Assembly: GCA_965277625.1 (NCBI GenBank)
Contig: OZ255827.1
Span: 1,922,001 to 1,986,000, forward strand
Reading direction: 5' to 3'
DNA length: 64,000 bases
Source: G965195345 sp965277625
GTDB taxonomy: Bacteria; Pseudomonadota; Gammaproteobacteria; CAKMZV01
Shown here: piece after piece, positions 34,566 to 43,579 of the stretch
Layout of the letters: each line of letters opens with the position of its first letter
Position numbering within the stretch: position 1 is the first letter of the stretch
Translations under genes and position numbers: made by a program
Notes under the pieces: model-generated
Database searches by the model: none
What the model was told of the DNA's origin: nothing
What the model saw: the letters and a program-made list of their open reading frames with translations, nothing else

Positions 34566-35528
34566 TTATTTTAGTCTTTTAGTCGCATTGATTGCCACAT
34601 CTAATAATGCTTGCTTTTCTGCACTCGGTTCAAGAAAACTGATGGATTGTTGCGCTTTTAAAGCATATTGCTCTGCCTCTTCTCTGGCATATTTGATTGA
34701 ATCGGTTGCGTTGAGTATCGCTATGAGATTGGGTAAATTTTCAATGGACGGTGCTTCAAGGATTTTAAGAATGGATTGTTTTTGTTCTTCACTGCCTTGT
34801 CTTAATGAATGAATGACTGGCAAAGTGATTAAGCCTTCGACAAAATCGTCACCCGCCGATTTGCCCATTATCTGATCTTCGCCAACGTAGTCCAATACAT
34901 CATCCATGATTTGAAAAGCAATGCCCAAGTATTTGCCATAATTTTTGAGTCCAACCATGGTCTTCTCGTCTGCATTTGTGAGGTAACCACCCATTGCCGT
35001 AGCGGTTTCAAACAAACAGGCTGTTTTACGATAAATCATCAGATGATATTGCGCTTCGCTCAAAGCCGTATCGCCCGTATTAATCAGTTGCATGACCTCC
35101 CCTTCGGAAATACGATTTGTGGTATCAGCAATCACGTCTAAAATATCTAAATTTTGAGGCTGTATCATAAGCTGAAAAGCGCGGGAATAGAGAAAATCAC
35201 CAATCAAAACGCTGGGCGCATTACCCCAGAGGCTATTGACCGTTTGGTTGCCACGACGTTGGTTCGATTCGTCCACCACGTCATCATGTAATAAGGTAGC
35301 CGTATGAATGAACTCAATAACGGTCGCCATGACAATATGATGTGACCCTTTATAGCCTAAAATGCGGGCGACCAGCAAGCATAATTGCGGGCGCAAACGT
35401 TTCCCACCACTATCAATAATATATCTGCAAACTTGGTTTATCAGATCAATGTCTGAATTTAAGTTTTCCTGAATAAGCTGATCAACCTTTTGAAAATCAT
35501 CGGTCAGGGTCGGGCTAATTAGATGCAT
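34566..35528 (-). CDS. ispB: Octaprenyl diphosphate synthase
   Basis: IspB builds the all-trans polyprenyl side chain of ubiquinone/menaquinone from farnesyl diphosphate and IPP. Both aspartate-rich motifs are present: LLHDDVVDES (DDxxD) near residue 85 and FQIMDDVLDYVG near 210. GGKRLRPQL binds IPP. The start at 35528 (MHLISPTLTDDF) yields 320 residues, as expected; the longer frame to 35600 overlaps ribF. In many gammaproteobacteria ispB is beside rplU, so its place after ribF is unusual. Confidence 0.92.
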   Translation of the reverse strand: MHLISPTLTDDFQKVDQLIQENLNSDIDLINQVCRYIIDSGGKRLRPQLCLLVARILGYKGSHHIVMATVIEFIHTATLLHDDVVDESNQRRGNQTVNSLWGNAPSVLIGDFLYSRAFQLMIQPQNLDILDVIADTTNRISEGEVMQLINTGDTALSEAQYHLMIYRKTACLFETATAMGGYLTNADEKTMVGLKNYGKYLGIAFQIMDDVLDYVGEDQIMGKSAGDDFVEGLITLPVIHSLRQGSEEQKQSILKILEAPSIENLPNLIAILNATDSIKYAREEAEQYALKAQQSISFLEPSAEKQALLDVAINATKRLK

Positions 35529-35544
35529 GTTTATCAGTATTCCA

Positions 35545-36471
35545 TCAATTTTTCGCTTGGGTTTTAAGCCAAAGCAAAGCATTTTCTTTATCTTTTGCAA
35601 TTTGATTCTTTAGAGCATTTAAGGACTCAAACGTTTTTTCCTCTCTCAAGAACCGAACGAATTTAACCGTCATTTTCTGTCCATAAATATCCTGGTTAAA
35701 ATCCAGAATATAAACTTCTAAACGGTATTTTTTACCTGCCAAGGTGGGTCTGATCCCAACATTGGCTAAACCCCAATGAAGGTTTGAATTCAACGTCACA
35801 CGAACCAAGAATACACCGCGCAGAGGTGTTGGGTATTGTAATCGCAAATTTGCCGTTGGGAAACCCAATTGACGACCCATCTGATCGCCTTTTTCAATGC
35901 GGGCGGTCACTTTATAGGGGAACCCCAAAAGACTTTCTGCACCTTGCAAATCCCCTTTTGCCAATTGATGACGAATTTGGGTGCTTGACACTCTTAAGCC
36001 AGAGGATTTCAGTGTCCCAAGTTGGTGCGCCTTAAAACCCAAGGTGTCTCCCATTTGACGGATTAAATCAAAATCGCCTTGGCGTTTATTGCCAAATCTA
36101 AAATCATGTCCAATTAAAATGTCTGTCGGCATGAGTTGAGCGTTTAAGTGCTCGATAAAAGCATTGGCTTCGGTTTGTGCCAATGCTTGGTTAAATGTCA
36201 GTATGAGCACATAATCAATGGGCGTTTGTTGTAGGATTCTGAGTTTGTCTTGTAATTGGGTAATCCTTTTAATGCCGTCGTTTGGCTTAAAAAACTCAAT
36301 GGGCTGGGGCTCAAAGATGATTAGGACGCTGGGTTTATCAGCACTACGCATTTTCTTTAAGGCATCAATCAGAAATTGGTGGCCTCTGTGCACCCCATCA
36401 AAGTTACCAATTGTCACGACGCTTGTATTCAAGCTTTTGGGCACATTGTGCCATCCTCTGATGATTTTCAT
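35545..36471 (-). CDS. ribF: Bifunctional riboflavin kinase / FMN adenylyltransferase
   Basis: RibF converts riboflavin to FMN and then FAD. The N-terminal nucleotidyltransferase domain has TIGNFDGVHRGHQ and GHDFRFGNKRQGD. The C-terminal riboflavin kinase domain has GRQLGFPTANL and ends VKFVRFLREEKTFESL. The 308 residues are normal. It overlaps murJ by 4 bp (ATGA), so translation is coupled. In E. coli ribF precedes ileS and lspA; here ispB follows. Confidence 0.96.
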   Translation of the reverse strand: MKIIRGWHNVPKSLNTSVVTIGNFDGVHRGHQFLIDALKKMRSADKPSVLIIFEPQPIEFFKPNDGIKRITQLQDKLRILQQTPIDYVLILTFNQALAQTEANAFIEHLNAQLMPTDILIGHDFRFGNKRQGDFDLIRQMGDTLGFKAHQLGTLKSSGLRVSSTQIRHQLAKGDLQGAESLLGFPYKVTARIEKGDQMGRQLGFPTANLRLQYPTPLRGVFLVRVTLNSNLHWGLANVGIRPTLAGKKYRLEVYILDFNQDIYGQKMTVKFVRFLREEKTFESLNALKNQIAKDKENALLWLKTQAKN

Positions 36472-37988
36472 GCTTTCATTAAAGTCATAATGCTGATGCC
36501 CATTAAAGCCGTTGATGCCAAATAACTCAGAGCACCTGCAAAAATAATGCCCAATAATTGCGCGATTTTATACCAAAACGATAAGGATTCCCAACTTTGT
36601 ACCAATGACAATAATCCCAAAACAACCACGACCATGATGAACACCGACAACAGCTGCTTTAAAACAACGGTTATTAAGGGTTTATTGATTTGCCATAGCC
36701 CTGCCTTATGTAGAAACCACATTAATAATAGCGCATTCAACCAGCCAGATAAAGCAGTCGCAAGGGCTAATCCAGCATGCTTTAAAGGGCCCATTAAAAT
36801 GAGGTTTAAAATGACATTCGCAATTAAAGCAATGATGGCAATTTTGGCTGGCGTTTTTGTATCTTGCTGGGCGAAAAATGCCGGCGCCATAATTTTGATC
36901 AACACAAAAGCAGGCAAACCAACCACATAACCCATTAAGCTCAAGGATGCCATATGCGCATCGTGGACACTGAACGCGCCATAGGCAAACAAAGTTAAGA
37001 GCAATGGATAACTTAATAACAACAGTCCCGCTGTTGCGGGCAATGAGACGAATGCCCCCAATTTTAATGCCCAATTTACATTGTTTTGAAAGGCCTGATG
37101 ATTGCCTTGCACAATGTGTTTTGAAAAAGCAGGTAATATCACGGTTCCAATCGCCACCCCAACAATGCCTAATGGAAATTCCAGTAAACGATCAGAATAA
37201 TATAACCACGAAACACTGCCACTGACCAATAATGAAGCCAAGATTGTATCAACCAATAGATTTATTTGAGCGACTGAGACCCCCAACAACGCAGGTATCA
37301 TGAGCCGAACAGTTTTCTTAACTTCTTTGGTACGCCAGTAAGTCAACCGAATTCTATAGCCCGCACGACGAACAAAATGCCATAACCATAACAATTGTAT
37401 GATGCCTGCAGCAAACACCCCCCAGCCCAATGCAATGATCGGCTGGTCAAAGTAAGTGGTGCCGAACAGTGCTGCAATAATCAGGCTAATATTCAAAAAC
37501 ACCGGCGCAAAAGCGGCAGCGCTAAATTGACCCAATGTGTTCAATATTCCAGCAAACAAAGCGCTCAGAGAAATGAAGAATAAATAGGGGAAAGTTAGTA
37601 TCAGCAGATCAACCGCTAATTCAGTCTTGCCGACGTTTTGAGCAAAACCTGGTGAAAATAAAGTAATCACCCATGGCGCAGCCAACATGCCCAAACTGCA
37701 AAACACAAATAAAGTGAATGCCAAAGCACTGAACACGGCATTGATGTATGGTTGCTCAGATGCTTCTTTATTGCGCTCCTCACTTAAAATGGGAATAAAC
37801 GCTTGAGAAAAAGCCCCCTCTGCAAACATTCTGCGAAATAGGTTGGGAATCCTAAATGCCACAAAAAAAGCATCCGCTGCTTCGCTACTACCAAACGCTC
37901 TGGCAATAAAAACATCGCGCGCAAAACCAAAGACTCTTGAAACAAAGGTTATGCCCGCAAAACGACTGAATGCTTTAAATAAGACCAT
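36468..37988 (-). CDS. murJ: Lipid II flippase MurJ
   Basis: MurJ moves lipid II across the inner membrane for peptidoglycan synthesis. The 506-residue protein has about 14 transmembrane helices, the MOP-superfamily N-terminus FARDVFIARAFGSSEAADAFFVAFRIPNLFRRM (split here to name only the signature region), and the MurJ motif EGAFSQAFIP. It is the first gene of the murJ-ribF-ispB group. rpsT, often upstream in gammaproteobacteria, is not found in the 378 bp that precede it. Confidence 0.95.
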   Translation of the reverse strand: MVLFKAFSRFAGITFVSRVFGFARDVFIARAFGSSEAADAFFVAFRIPNLFRRMFAEGAFSQAFIPILSEERNKEASEQPYINAVFSALAFTLFVFCSLGMLAAPWVITLFSPGFAQNVGKTELAVDLLILTFPYLFFISLSALFAGILNTLGQFSAAAFAPVFLNISLIIAALFGTTYFDQPIIALGWGVFAAGIIQLLWLWHFVRRAGYRIRLTYWRTKEVKKTVRLMIPALLGVSVAQINLLVDTILASLLVSGSVSWLYYSDRLLEFPLGIVGVAIGTVILPAFSKHIVQGNHQAFQNNVNWALKLGAFVSLPATAGLLLLSYPLLLTLFAYGAFSVHDAHMASLSLMGYVVGLPAFVLIKIMAPAFFAQQDTKTPAKIAIIALIANVILNLILMGPLKHAGLALATALSGWLNALLLMWFLHKAGLWQINKPLITVVLKQLLSVFIMVVVVLGLLSLVQSWESLSFWYKIAQLLGIIFAGALSYLASTALMGISIMTLMKA

Positions 37989-38366
37989 ATGAATGCAATG
38001 GTTGTGCCAATTCCTCGGCTAATAAGGCCACGATTGATGTTTTTACAATGTTCATGGGGTTATGACGTGAGATGCACCTTATTGATTTCTTTGACCGCAC
38101 AATAAGCTACTACCATGGCGGAGACGGGTCGTGGAGACATTGCAAAAAGGTTCATAAGCATTAAATTTAATAGGCGCTAAAGGGCTGGCAACAAAAGTTA
38201 TTCGCAATTATTTTAACGATTCAATGCCAATTGTGAAATTATAACCAGCCACTAAATGAATATCAGCATGAATTGCCTTAGTTCATTTGCAAGTTTTAAT
38301 AAGAATGTATGGAAGTCTGGGTGGAAATCAGAATCGCCATCCCTTTAGAATGAGAATTAGGACATT
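37989..38366. other. Intergenic region upstream of murJ
   Basis: No gene is supported in this 378-bp gap. It should contain the murJ promoter. At its right edge an 8-bp inverted repeat, TTAGAATG (38345-38352) and CATTCTAA (38363-38370), spans the stop codon of the SDH-type protease and may end that transcript. There is no long T-run. Confidence 0.45.
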
Positions 38367-39293
38367 CTAATTAGGGTTATTCGCATTTTTCAACATGCCA
38401 ATCCCTTTATGATTTTCTACTATTTTGTATGCAGGTGTATTCATAAACATATGCATGTTGCAATGATGTACAGTAAGAATGAGGTCTTGTAATTCATGAT
38501 CTTTTTCAAGTAATTCAATCTTTAGCCCCATACTTTTACACTCATCAAGATGATAGTGTCGATCGTGTCCATCTTTATATTGTGTTAGATTATCCACAAC
38601 TTTTTTTGCTTTAAAATTAGCATTCTCCATACCTTTAAACATCACCTTTGTCAGCTGGTCTTCAACAAATTGGTTAGATTGCTCAATTGCATGTTCACAC
38701 TGTGTTAAAAAAGTTGGTTTATATTGTTTTATGATTAGTTCCCAAATTGCTAATTTTGCTTTATTAACTTCTCCATTTGGCAATCTAATTTCTTCATAAG
38801 CCCGCTTAAATTCTTCAATGACACCATAAGCAGGAACGCCTGCTAATTGTGGGTCTATAGGACCAAGATTTAATTCTTTGCCCATTAAGATAGACTTGCA
38901 TGAACAAGCAATCATCGTTCCAGCAGACATGGCAATTTGTGGAATTACAGCTCTAATATTTGTGCCAAACATCCCTCTCAAATAATGAACAAGTGATTGT
39001 GTAGCAGAAATACTCCCGCCAGGTGTATGAAGAAATAAATCTAACCCCTTGGAACGATCTAAACCGTGTACAGCAGTCATGAATCCATTTATATCTTCAT
39101 CAACTAGCGAATTAAAATGGATATTTGGTTTTGATAGCCAGCCCGAATAATATACAATAATGTTTCTACCCGTCTTTTTATGCAATTTAGCTAGGTATTG
39201 ATGTCTAACGGATGTATGAGCGTTTAGGGAAATTTGATTATGAGTCGTAGCTATGAAGGCTATTTCTTCGAGCACTTTATTCCAACTTGGCAT
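38367..39293 (-). CDS. SDH-type Clp-fold serine protease
   Basis: The 308-residue protein matches the serine dehydrogenase proteinase family, a ClpP/SppA-like crotonase fold. DLFLHTPGGS forms the oxyanion region and MSAGTMIACSC carries the likely nucleophile serine. LGPIDPQL follows, as in this family. No signal peptide is present, and the N-terminus is hydrophilic, so it is cytoplasmic or peripherally membrane-bound. Composition is AT-rich compared with both neighbours. It lies 30 bp downstream of a 62-residue acidic protein gene and seems to form a two-gene unit. Homologues tend to be scattered and accessory, and the substrate is unknown. Confidence 0.78.
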   Translation of the reverse strand: MPSWNKVLEEIAFIATTHNQISLNAHTSVRHQYLAKLHKKTGRNIIVYYSGWLSKPNIHFNSLVDEDINGFMTAVHGLDRSKGLDLFLHTPGGSISATQSLVHYLRGMFGTNIRAVIPQIAMSAGTMIACSCKSILMGKELNLGPIDPQLAGVPAYGVIEEFKRAYEEIRLPNGEVNKAKLAIWELIIKQYKPTFLTQCEHAIEQSNQFVEDQLTKVMFKGMENANFKAKKVVDNLTQYKDGHDRHYHLDECKSMGLKIELLEKDHELQDLILTVHHCNMHMFMNTPAYKIVENHKGIGMLKNANNPN

Positions 39294-39323
39294 TATTTGT
39301 CCCTATAAAGCGCTCGTTATTAT

Positions 39324-39512
39324 TTATTTCGGTTTTATTTGGCTTATTCCTGAAGAGGAGCTTGTAGTGGAGTCAACCACTTTTTGAAAAAGAGGTTGCT
39401 CTAACCAATATTCATCATCTTGTTTGAACGTTCTGTCTTCGGTTTCTGGGAATAAACTAACATGTTTTTCTTGCAAAGAAATAAGCGTATTTTCATCATG
39501 ATTACTTTTCAT
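39324..39512 (-). CDS. Small acidic protein, partner of the SDH-type protease
   Basis: A 62-residue hydrophilic protein from the ATG at 39512 (MKSNHDENTLIS), which has TTTGGAG at a good distance; four extra residues are possible from 39524. It is rich in Asp, Glu and Gln, with DDEYWLEQPLF in the middle and a Ser/Thr run followed by a basic end (GISQIKPK). There are no membrane segments and I recognise no family. The close spacing to the protease suggests an adaptor, substrate or inhibitor, but that is inference only. Confidence 0.55.
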   Translation of the reverse strand: MKSNHDENTLISLQEKHVSLFPETEDRTFKQDDEYWLEQPLFQKVVDSTTSSSSGISQIKPK

Positions 39513-39729
39513 CTGACACTCCAAAATTAGATTCTAGTACTTAGGATCCAATTTTATCATAATTGCTTTTTTGTGCTATATCATTAACTATACCAACAGT
39601 GTTTTCATTTATCACATGGTGATTTTGACATTTTATATTTGGTCTATGCATTAAGATTTTAGTTGAATGTACAACAAAAAATCCTTTGCCTCAGTACGTT
39701 CAGCCGCTCCCATTTTATGGGCAGATTGA

Positions 39730-40638
39730 TTATGTGACTGTTTGTAGCAATGACCGCATAGTTGTTAAGGCTTTGCTCGCATAAGCGCCGCCGAATAAAT
39801 TGAAATGATTCAGAATATGATATAAATTATAGAGTTGTTTGCGTGTTTGATATTCTGGGGATGGCGCGCGGTGGTGCCAATATGCATCGTAAAAGGCTTG
39901 GCTGAACCCGCCAAATAATTCTGTCATGGCCATGTCGGATTCTGAATCTCCGACATAGCAGGCTGGGTCATAAACCACAGCCACATTTTGTTCAATTTGC
40001 CCCACATTGCCCGCCCAAAGATCACCGTGTAGTAAACTACTTTTGGGTGATTGCGGCAGCAATTCGGTCAAGTAGGGGTGCAGTTTTTGTGCAGTTTCAA
40101 TCACCACTTGGGCAATCTGATTGTCCTGTGCTTTTTGTAGTTGCGGCGTAAATCTTTGAGTTTTCCAGAATTCCAACCACGATTGGCTTTGTTGGTTCAA
40201 TTGCAGACTTTGCCCCAACCAGTTATCCGCATGCCAGCCATACCAATCATAGTCGTGCTGATAATGCAAGGCTGCCAATTGTTCGCCAAGCCTTTTCTGC
40301 CCGATCTCTGAAGTAGGTTGTAGTGTTAAAAATTCCGTCACCAACCACGCGTGATGAGCGTTTGATTCGCAGACGATGACTTTTGGGCAGCGAATGGTTT
40401 GAGTGGCTTCGATCGCTTGAAGCGACATCATTTCCGCCTCAAAACGGGGTATATTGCAAGCCGGTCCAACTTTGATGAAATGCGTCCTTGTTTTGGCCAC
40501 AAGTTTGCCGTATGATTGGTCGCCTTGGGTTTGTAATGAATGCCACTGCAAGCCATCCACAGGCTGACCCGCGTGTGCTAAGCTGGTTTTAACCGTAGAG
40601 AACCAATCTGGCTCAATGAATGCTTTTTGCGGGCTCAT
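39730..40638 (-). CDS. Fructosamine kinase family protein
   Basis: A 302-residue aminoglycoside-phosphotransferase-like kinase. The family pattern includes KVGPACNIPRFEAEMMSLQAI, the catalytic HGDLWAGN, and VYDPACYVGDSESDMAM. Fructosamine kinases repair glycated amines by phosphorylating the sugar. Bacterial members often act on ribulosamines or erythrulosamines. The gene is 31 bp downstream of the PBP1A gene on the same strand. Confidence 0.9.
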   Translation of the reverse strand: MSPQKAFIEPDWFSTVKTSLAHAGQPVDGLQWHSLQTQGDQSYGKLVAKTRTHFIKVGPACNIPRFEAEMMSLQAIEATQTIRCPKVIVCESNAHHAWLVTEFLTLQPTSEIGQKRLGEQLAALHYQHDYDWYGWHADNWLGQSLQLNQQSQSWLEFWKTQRFTPQLQKAQDNQIAQVVIETAQKLHPYLTELLPQSPKSSLLHGDLWAGNVGQIEQNVAVVYDPACYVGDSESDMAMTELFGGFSQAFYDAYWHHRAPSPEYQTRKQLYNLYHILNHFNLFGGAYASKALTTMRSLLQTVT

Positions 40639-40669
40639 GTTACAAGCTATTGTGCTATTGCCCTAGCCT

Positions 40670-43288
40670 CTAAAACAGTTTTTCCCGCAACGCACTTTCG
40701 CTATTTCCTTCTGAGTTGTCTTGGGTTGTGCTTTCTCCTGATGGCTGCGTCCCAGTCTGCTCAGATTCGGGCACATATTGACGTCTAAATATTTCAAACA
40801 TAACATTGTTGTCATTTGCCAATAGGTCCGATACCCGTCCAGTTTTTTTATTAATTTTAACGGTCACAATGTTTTCTGGAGGCTCTACAGGTTTTGGAAT
40901 TTCATCCGCAATGGCGATTTTCATATAATCAATCCAAATGGGTAAAGCCAACCGTGATCCTGTTTCTCTTTTGCCCAAAGTAGCGGGGCTGTCTTTGCCG
41001 ACCCAAACAGTGGTGAGCGTGCCTTGACTAAATCCAGAAAACCAAGCATCAAACTGATTGTTTGTGGTCCCAGTCTTCCCACCAAGGTCTTTACGGTTCA
41101 GTGTTCTTGCTCTGCGTCCAGTACCAGATTGAACCACATCTTTTAATATATTAGACATGATGTAATTGACGTCTGAATCAAGCGTTTTTTGTGCCACCCC
41201 TTGGGTATTTTCTGCACAAAAATCACAGACAACAGGCAGTTTATTTTGATAAACGACTTTGCCATCGCTGTCTAATATTTTGCTGATCACATGGGGCGTG
41301 ATTAGGTAGCCCCCGTTGGCAAAAACGGCATAACCGCGAGCAATATTCAATGCCGAAGTTGGTACACTGCCCAAAGCGACGGATAAATTTTTATTCAGTT
41401 TGTATTTTCGTGCTGAAAAACCGAAGCGGGTTAAATAATTCAGGGAATAGTTAATTCCGACCTGATGCATCAATCGTACCGATACAAGATTCCTTGATTT
41501 CACTAAGCCCTCACGCAATCGAGTCGGGCCGAAGTAGCGCCCAGAATAATTGGACGGTTGCCAAAGGTTTCCCGTCGCATAATCTTCAAATGATAAGGGG
41601 GCATCATTAATGATACTCGCTGCTGTGTAGCCTTTGCTCAAAGCGGCTGCGTAAATAAATGGCTTGAAATTCGACCCTGGTTGGCGTGTGGCTTGGATTG
41701 CACGATTGAATTTATAGTTTTGATAACTGTATCCCCCAACCAAAGCCTGTATGGAACCATCAAAGGGGTTTAGACTGATTAGAGCGCCCTGCGCAATGGG
41801 TGCGGTATTGAGCAACCATTTTTTATCATACTGTAAATAGGCAACCGCGCCCACGGGTAATATGGTTGGCAGCTCAACCTTAATGGCTTCAAAGTCAACG
41901 GGTCTTTGGATGTCTTCATAAACATTGACCAAAGTAGAAATAACTTCTACGGCACCTTCATCATTGATTGTGACGATCTGTGTTGATTCTTGACCGATGA
42001 AAATAGAAACTGTGGTGAATTCAACCATTACTTCAACACTTGTGGTCGATTCATCTGGATAGAGCGGCGTTTCAATAATGGGTCTTTGTGGATCATATGT
42101 TTTAAACAATTTCAGTTGTTGTTGGTCGAGTTCGATATGCCTTTGCTGTTGCTGATCACTTGCTTCCAGCATAAATTTAACGGCAGAATTGCCCGACTCA
42201 ACGACCACAGCTCTATGCAATCCTTCAATGGCCTCCACCGCTTCAATGGCATCTTCAAAAGAAGCCTCACCCCATTCTTGACCCTCGGGTAAATTGAAAT
42301 ATTTGGCAGCACCTGGATAAGGTTGACGTAAGTTATACGCCAATAATCCATTCTGAACCGCTTCATTGGCAGCCTGTTGTTTTTTAGAATCTATGGTCGT
42401 TATGACTTTATAGCCACCAGTAAAAGCATCCTCACCTAAGATTTCTCTGGCTTCGACTCTGGCCATTTCGGAAACATAACCAGCCTCTAATTCAATGTCA
42501 GCCCCATGTCGTTTTGCATGCACAGGCGTCGCCAATGCTTCTTGATAAACGGCTTGTGAAATTTTCCCTTCTGAGAGCATTCGTTGAAGAATGTAATCTC
42601 GGCGAACCTTTGCTCTACTTGGGTTGATGATTGGATTAAAGGTAGAAGGCGCTTTTGGCAACCCTGCGAGCATAGCCGATTCTGCAACCGTGAGTTCTGC
42701 CATCTTTTTGCCGTAATAGGTTTGAGCGGCTGTTTCAAATCCATACGATCTATAACCTAAGAACACCTTGTTCATGTACAACAATAAAATATCATCCTTA
42801 GATAACATTTGTTCTAACTTCAATGCAATCATGATTTCGACCAGTTTTCGAGTCACTGTTTTTTTACGACTGAGATAATAATTGCGTGCCAATTGCATGG
42901 TCAAGGTACTGGCGCCTTGCTTTTTCTCTCCTGTTCTTATCCATTCAATCGCTGCTCGAACAAGCCCTAAAAAATCAACGCCTGAATGCTCATAGAAGCG
43001 ACTGTCCTCAGTGACCACCAATGCATCTCTTAGCGATTGGGGAATTTGATCATAAGTCAATAAATAGCGCCGTGTCGTCCCAACTTCATTGATTAACTTT
43101 CCATCTTGAGTGTAAATTTTCATCGGCAACTTAAGACCAATGGTCTTAACAGTACTCACATCGGGTACCAAAGGCTCTATCTCACTGTCATAGAATAAAT
43201 AAGCCGCGACGCCACCCCCTATTGCCACAAGGGTACCGAAGATCAACAAGGCGTAGAATAATTTTTTTAAATATTTTAGAAAAGACAT
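40670..43288 (-). CDS. mrcA: Penicillin-binding protein 1A
   Basis: A bifunctional class A PBP that polymerises glycan strands and crosslinks peptides. A short cytoplasmic tail and one transmembrane helix (about 8-30) lead into the GT51 transglycosylase domain: TEDSRFYEHSGVDF, KQGASTLTMQLARN and RKLVEI. An extended OB-like insert follows (about 330-470). The transpeptidase domain has SNFK (nucleophile Ser in RQPGSNFKPF), KSRN and GKTGTT. The C-terminus ends in a Ser/Glu/Gln-rich tail. The 872-residue length is typical. Confidence 0.95.
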   Translation of the reverse strand: MSFLKYLKKLFYALLIFGTLVAIGGGVAAYLFYDSEIEPLVPDVSTVKTIGLKLPMKIYTQDGKLINEVGTTRRYLLTYDQIPQSLRDALVVTEDSRFYEHSGVDFLGLVRAAIEWIRTGEKKQGASTLTMQLARNYYLSRKKTVTRKLVEIMIALKLEQMLSKDDILLLYMNKVFLGYRSYGFETAAQTYYGKKMAELTVAESAMLAGLPKAPSTFNPIINPSRAKVRRDYILQRMLSEGKISQAVYQEALATPVHAKRHGADIELEAGYVSEMARVEAREILGEDAFTGGYKVITTIDSKKQQAANEAVQNGLLAYNLRQPYPGAAKYFNLPEGQEWGEASFEDAIEAVEAIEGLHRAVVVESGNSAVKFMLEASDQQQQRHIELDQQQLKLFKTYDPQRPIIETPLYPDESTTSVEVMVEFTTVSIFIGQESTQIVTINDEGAVEVISTLVNVYEDIQRPVDFEAIKVELPTILPVGAVAYLQYDKKWLLNTAPIAQGALISLNPFDGSIQALVGGYSYQNYKFNRAIQATRQPGSNFKPFIYAAALSKGYTAASIINDAPLSFEDYATGNLWQPSNYSGRYFGPTRLREGLVKSRNLVSVRLMHQVGINYSLNYLTRFGFSARKYKLNKNLSVALGSVPTSALNIARGYAVFANGGYLITPHVISKILDSDGKVVYQNKLPVVCDFCAENTQGVAQKTLDSDVNYIMSNILKDVVQSGTGRRARTLNRKDLGGKTGTTNNQFDAWFSGFSQGTLTTVWVGKDSPATLGKRETGSRLALPIWIDYMKIAIADEIPKPVEPPENIVTVKINKKTGRVSDLLANDNNVMFEIFRRQYVPESEQTGTQPSGESTTQDNSEGNSESALREKLF

Positions 43289-43324
43289 GAAATATTTGCG
43301 TTCATTGGGCGTATTGCAACAATA

Positions 43325-43579
43325 CTATTGTACGTAATCCTCATTATTCGGCATCTGAATATAGTATTTTTTTTCTTGCATTGTTTTTAAGGCGTCCTTG
43401 GCACTGCCTTGTTGCAATCTTGTTTTATCGGTTAATTGAAAATCATAAAAGGGCTCAAGCGGATGAAAGTACGTCATCAGTGATTCGGGTAATACCGTGA
43501 GTAAATCGACTTCCTTTTGGCAAAAAATATAATAGCCCTCGCGCTTTTTCGACCGCCAAACCACACATTGTATGCTCAT
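43325..43579 (-). CDS. YcgL-domain protein
   Basis: An 84-residue cytoplasmic protein from the ATG at 43579 (MSIQCVVWRSKKREGYYIF), which overlaps the cca stop codon as TAATG. The longer frame starts inside cca. The N-terminal VVWRSKKREGYYIF and C-terminal KKYYIQMP match the YcgL family of gammaproteobacteria, whose function is unknown. Coupling to cca suggests a link to RNA metabolism, but this is only context. Confidence 0.82.
   Translation of the reverse strand: MSIQCVVWRSKKREGYYIFCQKEVDLLTVLPESLMTYFHPLEPFYDFQLTDKTRLQQGSAKDALKTMQEKKYYIQMPNNEDYVQ

Noticed and set aside
37989..38366. rpsT or a small RNA upstream of murJ
   Set aside because: No frame resembles S20, and no strong hairpin with a T-run was seen.
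39611..39623. ATCACATGGTGAT palindrome upstream of the small acidic gene
   Set aside because: A 5-bp-arm palindrome in AT-rich DNA is too short to claim as an operator.
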